Positions 57,331 to 64,000 of a stretch of DNA of 64,000 bases are shown one piece after another (within the stretch, counting starts at the first letter, position 1; every line of letters begins with the position of its first letter). Position numbers and translations under genes: made by a program. Origin of the DNA: Inonotus obliquus (taxonomy: Eukaryota > Basidiomycota > Agaricomycetes > Hymenochaetales > Hymenochaetaceae); contig JAJHTX010000012.1 of the NCBI GenBank assembly GCA_032164295.1, forward strand, positions 1,488,001 to 1,552,000. The letters are read 5' to 3'. The notes under the pieces are model-generated. The model saw nothing but the letters and a program-made list of their open reading frames with translations. It did not search any database and was not told the origin of the DNA.

Positions 57331-58209
57331 CACGCGTACGAGGCTCGATTGCTACATGCTTAACTCGACTCCGAATAGGATAAAGCCGCGAAGGAAGAGA
57401 GGGTAGACTTAGTGACTTTGAAAGGATGCCTATGTGCTGTTTCTCGACCCCGATCCACGAATCGCGACGCACCTCAAGAATCACCCATCTAGAATACCAG
57501 CGTAATTCAGAACTGGATCGAACCACTGTATTTCCTATCCAACACGATCCGACTGGACTTTCTCATAACGCTCAGTCAGCATTTCTACACAACTACTCGG
57601 ATGCAATGTATACCAGTATTGCTGTCACACGTTTGACTTAGTTTCACTCTCGACAATCCCACTTCACTTTTTTCTGCAACCGTTCAGTAGCTTTTAGGTT
57701 ATTCGTTGCACCAAGAGACAGAGGTATCCAAGCACAAGTAAGAAAAAGGATGCGCACGCTGTGCATTCCGTTGATGGTTACATCAGTTGCTCATACGAAG
57801 TTTTGTTCCAAGGATGTGGGGTTTGGGCGAGGTGAATGTTGCTCGTTTATTTCTTTCTGTTTAGGGCTTAGGGAAGGTGCGCATATGTCATGTTATGGTG
57901 CGGTGTACGAGTCGCGCGTTAGTTGTTTTCGATGTGCTGTACTACGCCTGTAGAGCAAACTATAGCTTTGATGTATTCCGTTCTTTGTAGGGTTTTTGTG
58001 AATTGTTACTGTTGTATTTGGTATTTGGTTGTTAGACTTGATGTAAGAACGGCAAACCAATTATCTTGTCTGAATGACGCGGTGGTTGGCTTGAGATTCC
58101 CTCGCACCGCACGGTCATTTGATGCGCTGTAAGCAATCTACTAAAGATACAACGAAAAAATAGAAAAACCATCGTCCCAGCTCCCCTTACCCACAGAACC
58201 GACCCATCA
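57331..58209. other. Convergent intergenic region
   Basis: 879 bp between the stop codons of the AMSH-like gene and ISY1. It holds their 3' UTRs; short ORFs are unsupported. Confidence 0.5.
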
Positions 58210-59591
58210 TCACTCCCCAAAATACTCCTCAACAAGTTTCCTTTTCTGCAACTCTAACAACACACCTTCCATTTCCTCCTTCGATGGTAATTTAGGAGGG
58301 AGTAAGTCATCAGGTGTTAGGAAAGGTATATAGGATGCTGCAAGTGTGGCGGATTGGATTTGAACCTGAGTTTGGTGGGGTGATTGCGAATCTGTTGATG
58401 TGACTTGTGAGGGAATCAAAGGTTGTGATTGTTGCTGAAGGGTGCCATTGGTTTTTGGTTTCTTGTTTGTTTCGTTCTCTGCTTCTGCATCGGGAGTGGG
58501 ACTGGACATCTCGACGTCTCCGTTTTGACTAGACGAATCCGGGGCTTTACGTTTCGATGTGTCAGTTTTTTGATCCGTCGTTGGTGCAGTAGTGCTGGGA
58601 GGAGAAGTAGATGTGTCTCGCCCTGGTACTGGAGGAGTAGGCTCGTTTTCGGGAGTTTCGAGTACGGCTCGGATGTTTGAGTATGCTTCTTCCCATTCTG
58701 CGATATAGAATCAGAAGGTTAATAAGATGCTCTCTAGTACGGTAATGGCTGTGGTTAAAGTGGAGAGAGAAGAAGGATGGGACAAGGGTGGATAGGACTG
58801 TGAAACCTACCTTCGTCCTCCTGCTCTAGCTCATACTTAAGTAACTCCCCATCCTTCTCGTCTAGATCTCCGTAATACGCTGGTCCTTGTCCAGTAAACT
58901 TCTTATAAAAAGCGTGAATTTGGTCCTCTTCTTCTTGTTCTTGTTTACGACCTTGAAAGAGCTCTTTCACGCCTGGCAGTTCTTTTGCACGTCCGAAATA
59001 TCTGTATCGCGTATTGAGTTCACGCAAGGAAAACAAGATAGAAGATAGTTCGCTAAACGCACTTGTAGCCTTTTGTTCCGGGAACCTCTTTCCCTTCATC
59101 GTCCAACATAGCGACGTTCCGTCGGTAGTTTGCACCTCCGAGAGCAACGATTTGGTTCTCCCAATGTCGTTTCTCTCGTAAAAGCTTGTTGATCTCGTCG
59201 TTCAAGTCTCGTACTTCATAGTCCGTCAGACCAGCTGATGAAATACAGCATCGTAGGATTCAAAATTCCCGCCCATCATAGAAAAACACGAACATTAGAA
59301 CGTCCACCATTAATGAACCCCGAAGAAAGAAAGACGCACCATCCTGGATCTTGGACACCTTCCTACTAATCTCTCTCAATATATCTCCTCTCCATCTCTC
59401 ACATTCCCTCAGGCTCTTACATGAACTAGCCATACGCGGTCGTCGGTCTGCGCGTGTACCAAGACCAAGCTCAGCGGCTTGAGCCTCGCGGAAACGGTAC
59501 AGCATGGACTGTGCTTTTTCTTCATTTCGAGCCTACATACCGAGAGAATAAGCAAGCAAGATTCGTTAACAAGCAGTATATAACCGACCAT
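58210..59591 (-). CDS. ISY1: Pre-mRNA splicing factor ISY1
   Basis: Five exons (59591-59589, 59532-59340, 59234-59063, 59001-58811, 58697-58210) encode 348 residues. The first exon is the ATG alone; after a 56-nt intron starting GTCGGT, exon 2 gives the family N-terminus ARNEEKAQSMLYRFREAQAAELG. Then come the ISY1 blocks ISRKVSKIQDAGLTDYEVRDLND, KRHWENQIVALGGANYRRN and GYKYFGRAKELPGVKELF. The protein is a component of the NineTeen-associated spliceosome and helps first-step fidelity. The C-terminal third is Ser/Thr/Pro-rich and ends with a helical KEEMEGVLLELQKRKLVEEYFG. It starts 183 bp from NOP53, divergently. Confidence 0.93.
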
Positions 59592-59774
59592 TTTGAATAA
59601 TAAAGAAAGAAAGAGGTGGTGGGTGTTTAACTCTGAGTGTGCTAGTCACCAGCGCACGCGTGAACAACTGACGATTCAGTGGCAGTGCATTTTTCTTTTC
59701 TGGAAACGCAAATCAGTCCAAATTTTAGCAACTGCCTCTGCCTGCGTAATCTCTCCTCTGCTCTGAATTCGACC
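59592..59774. promoter_or_regulatory. Bidirectional promoter, ISY1 / NOP53
   Basis: Only 183 bp lie between the start codons of a splicing factor and a ribosome-biogenesis factor on opposite strands, so both promoters must overlap here. No obvious TATA box for either, as usual for housekeeping pairs. Confidence 0.65.
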
Positions 59775-61492
59775 ATGGCTGTGGTAACGACCAAGACTAA
59801 AAAGATCGCGAAGAATAGCGTAGGAGCGCCTTCCCAGTACAAACAGTCGAGTAGAAAGGGGAAGAAAGCGTGGAGGAAGAATGTCGACATTCAAGAGATT
59901 GAGGAGGGATTGGAGGAGATTCGTACCGAGGAACGAGTAACTGGGTTAGTAAACGAAAGCTATCTAGACTCAGAGGAATTGCTAACCACATGGTTGAAGG
60001 TCATCATTGTGGTTAAAAACGAACGAAGAGTTGTTCCAAGTGGACGTTAAAGGAGATGATAATAGTATGGACAACCTGCACCATTGCTTTGAACGGAATG
60101 GCCAAACTGACTTAAGAATCATCTACAGTCCGTAAACATTCTCCCAGATTCGACAAAACACAACTTTCCTACTACAAAAACGTCTTGCAGCGCTCTGCTG
60201 TACCTGCCGTCGTATCCCGCGTTTCTGCGTCCTCATCCAGCAAGAAGAGACACATTCGATTAACGCAAGAAGAGAAGAAACGCCTCTTACGAATCGCTCA
60301 ACGCAAACGTCAAGGCCCATTCAACAGCGTGGAAGATACGGCGAAGCTTGGGCAAGGGAGTGCGCTTCTTGAACCTAGTCATGCTGTGAAGCAGAGTGGG
60401 GAGTATGATGTTTGGTCGTCCTCAAACCAGCAACAGGATGATTCCACGCACGCAGACATCGAAGAAGAGAAAAAAGACTTCTTAATTCCACTTGTAGAGA
60501 AGCCGCCCGTCAAACCTCCTAAAGTCCCGAACGTACGCGAGGAGATTGCACTTTCAGCTGTAGTCCCTCCACACGCAGGAGCGTCATACAACCCTCCTGC
60601 AACAGCACATCAAGAACTCCTCAAGCTCGTGCACGAAAAGACGGAGAGAGAGGACAAAGAAGTTGAAAGGTATAAGGGCGTTAAGAAGAAGATGGAGGAG
60701 GCAAGAAAGATAGGATGGGTGGAGATGAAACCCGGTGTTCCGGTTGGGATGAAGGTTGACGATAGGGATGATGATATGGAAGATGGGGATGAGGATAAGA
60801 GTAAGGAGGACTTGCCGCTACCTAAGAAACCCTCTGCTCGGAAGACGAAGCAACAGCGTAAGAAGGCAGAAAAGCTAAAAATCGAGGTGCGTCCTTTCTC
60901 TCCTTTCCTTCATCTGTATTCGGCTGCAACTCTAATTTCTTACCTACCAAACCAGAAACGCGCACTAGCCGAACGTCGCCGAACCAAACGCTTTCTTTCC
61001 TCTTTCGACTCAAGCATACTCAAGTCAGCTCAAAAGTCCATCAACAACAACCTCACTTCACGCGAACGTCTACGAATAGGGCATCAAATCCTACTACAAA
61101 AGAAACTTGCGCGTTCGGGGCTTGCGGGTACGAGACTTGGGAAACATGTTGTTCCCGAGATGGATGTCGAGGTACAGTTGGGTGAGGATTTGTCAGAGAG
61201 TTTGAGAGGGTTGAAGGTGCGTTTACTATAGCCCCTTCGCTCTTCCTTGGTGACGAGCTTTGCTAACGGTTTACGGTGTTTTTGAAGGTCGAGGGAAACT
61301 TATTCAGAGATCGTTTCAAGAGTTTACAACAGCGTGCGCTGTTGGAGCCCCGTGTTCCTGTGTTGTACGCATTTCCATACGTTTTTCTTTTTTTACATAC
61401 AACTAACATCTTACGACTTGCTTCAAAGACCGACGAGACATCGCGCGACTACGAAGGAAGTCGAAAAGTTCGCTTGGAAACGTTTCGAGTGA
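59775..61492 (+). CDS. NOP53: Ribosome biogenesis protein NOP53 (GLTSCR2/PICT1 family)
   Basis: Six exons (59775-59944, 60000-60064, 60129-60886, 60956-61216, 61288-61364, 61429-61492) encode 464 residues. Motifs: APSQYKQSSRKGKKAWRKNVD near the start, EELFQVD, LSYYKNVLQRSAVPAV, SYNPPATAHQELLKL, EKTEREDKEVERYK, the basic KQQRKKAEKL helix, and the C-terminus LFRDRFKSLQQRALLEPR..AWKRFE. These are the conserved blocks of NOP53, which recruits the exosome-associated helicase Mtr4 to pre-60S particles in the nucleolus. An acidic Asp/Glu stretch precedes the basic helix. Exon 2 is short, and its acceptor (TTGAAG) was chosen because it keeps GSSLWLKTNEELF in frame. Confidence 0.92.
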
Positions 61493-61786
61493 CTGTTTCT
61501 CATTCTTTCTCTTCTTTCTACTTTCCCTGTTGTTCCTTATAATGTTCAATGGAAAGCATGACGTAGAAGAATGATTCCCAGTCGTATCGTTCCAGGTGAA
61601 TGGGAGGTGGATTGGATTCTAGCGTTTGATTCGAGCCGCTGTCTCTCGATTGATTCGATCTTCATCCTTGTTGTCTGGTACATCTAGATTCGGTCAAAGC
61701 AAGACAATCGACAGCCGAGGATCAACAATTCACCTTCAACATTCTTCGTGTTTTGGTACCCTTCATATTCCGACTGGTACTCAAAC

Positions 61787-62017
61787 ATGAAGATATTACG
61801 GTTACAGTTCCGCTTCCTTTTCTCCTTTCTGATCCTGGTCTATGCTAGGTTTGCCTTTTCTGTGGATTTGCCATCCCTGAGTAGTGCCACTGGTGATTTT
61901 GATGCTGTCTGTAAATCACGGGAGTGTTCTCGGTATCCCGATGGATTGCGATCGAAAAAGGCACGTATGATTGGTTGGGCGTTAGATTCTTGTTGCCATG
62001 TACTTCCAAAGAATTAA
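61787..62017 (+). CDS. Possible small secreted protein
   Basis: The 76-residue frame starts with a good signal-peptide-like segment (MKILRLQFRFLFSFLILVYARFAFS) and has four cysteines (AVCKSRECS and SCC) in a short basic tail. No family is recognised. It may continue by splicing beyond the stop at 62017. It could also be chance. Confidence 0.3.
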   Translation: MKILRLQFRFLFSFLILVYARFAFSVDLPSLSSATGDFDAVCKSRECSRYPDGLRSKKARMIGWALDSCCHVLPKN

Positions 62018-62867
62018 CGGATCGGACGTGGAGGATGAAGTGGGGTGACTGCGGGGATGGAATTCCTTGTGAGTGAATGTTGTATTCGTGTCTGAATGTA
62101 ATGACTGACAAAATTTGAACAACCGAGCTTGAGCAAAGCAAAGCGGGGCTAACACAGCAATATGAATGATTGACTTTCCTCGCCTGGATACTGGATAGGG
62201 AGTCTATCACCGCAAAACGTTAACTCCAACAAGCGTCCTCCTCTCCGAGGGCCATCTCCTTCATGCGGTTATTGGCGGCTTCACCTACGCGAAAACCCGC
62301 CTTTTTCCTGTTGGTGCTGACGACGCTCATATTCAGCTTCACCTCATTCCCTTCGAGCATTCTTCATCCGTCGATAACCGGCCTATTTCAGCTGATGTGC
62401 GTCCAAGCCGTGCCGAAGTGTGTACTCAATATCGAGTCGGCTTATTCCCCGAGTTATGTTGAATTGACCGGATCAATTGGTAGCGCCAAGGCGGAGTGGC
62501 TAAACAAGACTTGCGATAAACCAGCCGATCTGTCTGATCGACGAAATGAATTTGATCTAATTTGATCGGCAACCGAAATTATCGTCTAAAATTTGCCTTT
62601 TACAGATGTTTCTCATGAAAAAACATATCATGATTCTTACGTCATTCAATGATGTGGTTATTGCCGGTGGGTCGTGTACGTCGCACCGGTGGCCGGATCG
62701 ATGGAAAGAGAAAGAAGTTGATGGAGAGTAAAATTTTTGTCCGTTTACCGTGCGTGTAGCAGTTCTAGGCAGATGACCTCCATTGACGGTATTTTTCTCC
62801 TCTCATCCAACCGGAGTCAGTACTTCCGTACTTCTCCACCCGCATTATTTACCTGCGCCCGGATCCA

Positions 62868-62874
62868 TATATAA
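62868..62874 (+). promoter_or_regulatory. TATA box upstream of the transporter gene
   Basis: TATATAA lies 133 bp before the ATG at 63007, leaving a leader of roughly 100 nt that is rich in CT. Confidence 0.5.
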
Positions 62875-63006
62875 TGGACCGTTATCTAGAGCTTCCTCTG
62901 CCTCCCTTCTTTTCCCACTCTTCTTCTCTTCGTCTGCCCAGTTCTATTTCAGCTCATCTTGCCTCTGGTCGCTGTGGTTATACTCGAAGGATAGACTGCG
63001 CCAACG

Positions 63007-64000
63007 ATGATAGTCTCAACCGACATCAAGGACCCCGCTCCATTACTAATATCATCGCCCAAGAAAGGCAATAGCACCAAGGCGGATGAGGAGTACTCGG
63101 AGATTGCGCATAACAATGTTGAGCTTGCGGAACTAACAGTCGTCGCAGAAGGTGAAGAGCGTACGACATGGTTCGTTTGGCTCCTCGTACTCTGTTGTAG
63201 TATCTCCGGTTTACTCTTCGGTACGTCCACATTGCATAGGTGTTATTTTTGTCAGGTTAAATTGATGTGAGTGACTATAAGGTTATGATACGGGCGTTAT
63301 CTCCGGTGCACTCGTTTCAATTGGATCGGATTTAGGACCGGAGAGTTTGAACTCGTTGCAGAAGGTACGCTGCTAATGGGGTATCTCTCCCCTCATAGAC
63401 ATTATTCATGATAATCTCTTTCTTTTTCTTGCAAGGAACTTATCACTTCGTCTACGACTCTGGGAGCTCTTATCGGTGGGCTAGCCGCCGGTGCTATGTC
63501 GGATTATACGGGCAGGAAATTGGTTTTGGGTATTGCGGACGTGATTTTCATAGGAGGAGCTATCGGACAAGCGGCTGGCCATACCGTTGCGGCGATGGTA
63601 AATTGTAGTGGTACCTCTTGCAACTCGAGTCCACCGCTTATGCAGAATCCTACGGTTATTTTGACAGATTGGAGGCCGATTTCTCATTGGACTGGGTGTC
63701 GGATTGGCATCTTGCATTGCACCTTTATACATCCAAGAGCTATCGCCGACACGTTTACGAGGCCGGTTGGTCGTTTTGAACGTTGTCATGATCACGCTTG
63801 GTCAAGTTGTCGCGTATGGTATTGGCGCGGGGTTCGAAACGATGCATGGCGGATGGAGGTGGATGGTCGGCCTCGGCGCTGTCCCCGCTGCCCTGCAGTT
63901 AATATTCTTATTTATTCTTCCGGAGTCTCGTAAGTTCGAATCCTTGGAATTGTAGTTGTGTAGCGGCGTTTTGATCTTTTGGTTGACTAGCTCGAATTAT
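63007..64000 (+). CDS. Major facilitator superfamily transporter, myo-inositol/sugar type (5' part)
   Basis: Exons 63007-63220, 63282-63364, 63436-63597, 63668-63929 and the start of a fifth at 63991 are visible; the gene continues beyond the window. A cytoplasmic N-terminus precedes TM1 ([26 protein letters not shown]), with the GYDTGVI motif of sugar porters; then DYTGRKLVL after TM2, [26 protein letters not shown] with the family's PxYxxE-like motif, RGRLVV and PESPR. The wording ([21 protein letters not shown]) is closest in my memory to fungal myo-inositol/proton symporters (ITR type). The substrate is inferred. Confidence 0.88.

Larger units (their letters stand above)
61493..63006. other. 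Intergenic, upstream of the transporter
   Basis: 1.5 kb with two weak plus-strand ORFs (61787-62017, listed separately, and 62263-62565) and a TATA box at 62868-62874. Otherwise nothing is recognised. Confidence 0.5.

Noticed and set aside
62263..62565. 100-codon plus-strand ORF with hydrophobic N-terminus, considered as a third CFEM gene
   Set aside because: Only three cysteines with the wrong spacing; the CFEM pattern is absent.
62485..62580. tRNA-like start GCGCCAAGGCGGAGTGGCTAA
   Set aside because: No T-loop GGTTCRANYC sequence and no matching acceptor stem downstream.

Overview
This window looks like the nuclear genome of a filamentous basidiomycete, most likely an agaricomycete. Almost every gene is cut by many short introns (about 45-75 nt, GT...AG). 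The families present (GT69 CAP59-like and GT90 CAP10-like transferases, GH5_12 glycosidase, CFEM and LysM secreted proteins, UROD/MetE-like protein, carnosine-type N2227 methyltransferase) are ordinary for that group. No rRNA, tRNA or CRISPR array was recognised. Gene models were built by hand from splice signals, reading-frame continuity and remembered family motifs; no database search was possible.

Layout. 1-8.9 kb: a decayed non-LTR (LINE-type) retrotransposon on the minus strand. It is interrupted by a 1.49-kb TGT...ACA element with a GGTTT target duplication and by a second insertion of about 3.3 kb rich in short repeats. 9.7-12.0 kb: two small secreted CFEM-pattern proteins. 14.4-16.7 kb: a UROD/MetE-like protein, divergent from a secreted histidine acid phosphatase (17.4-20.0 kb). 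20.5-25.5 kb: a CAP59-like GT69 transferase, ribosomal protein eL34 and COP9 signalosome subunit 1. 25.7-32.2 kb: a duplicated region with four copies of a small unrecognised gene family (three complete, one fragment), a 542-bp hAT-like miniature element and a broken RPB1 fragment.

32.6-43.5 kb: a GH5_12 glycosidase, a secreted cysteine-containing protein of unknown function, a second histidine acid phosphatase (paralogue of the first, with identical exon structure), an N2227/carnosine-type methyltransferase and a two-LysM secreted protein. 46.2-48.0 kb: a fungal protein tentatively placed among 2OG-Fe(II) oxygenase-like proteins. 51.6-64 kb: a GT90 CAP10-like transferase, an AMSH-type deubiquitinase, the splicing factor ISY1, the ribosome-biogenesis factor NOP53, and the 5' part of a myo-inositol/sugar transporter that runs off the right edge.

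The housekeeping genes (eL34, CSN1, ISY1, NOP53, AMSH) lie in tight divergent or convergent pairs. The accessory genes mostly encode proteins that act at the cell surface or outside it: acid phosphatases, CFEM, LysM, glycan and steryl-glycoside enzymes. They do not form an obvious single pathway. The most unusual parts are the 26-32 kb tandem family with an invariant 21-nt microexon, the hAT-like element with a paralogous empty site beside it, the RPB1 fragment, and the acid phosphatase paralogue whose RHGxRxP motif has become RHAARYP.
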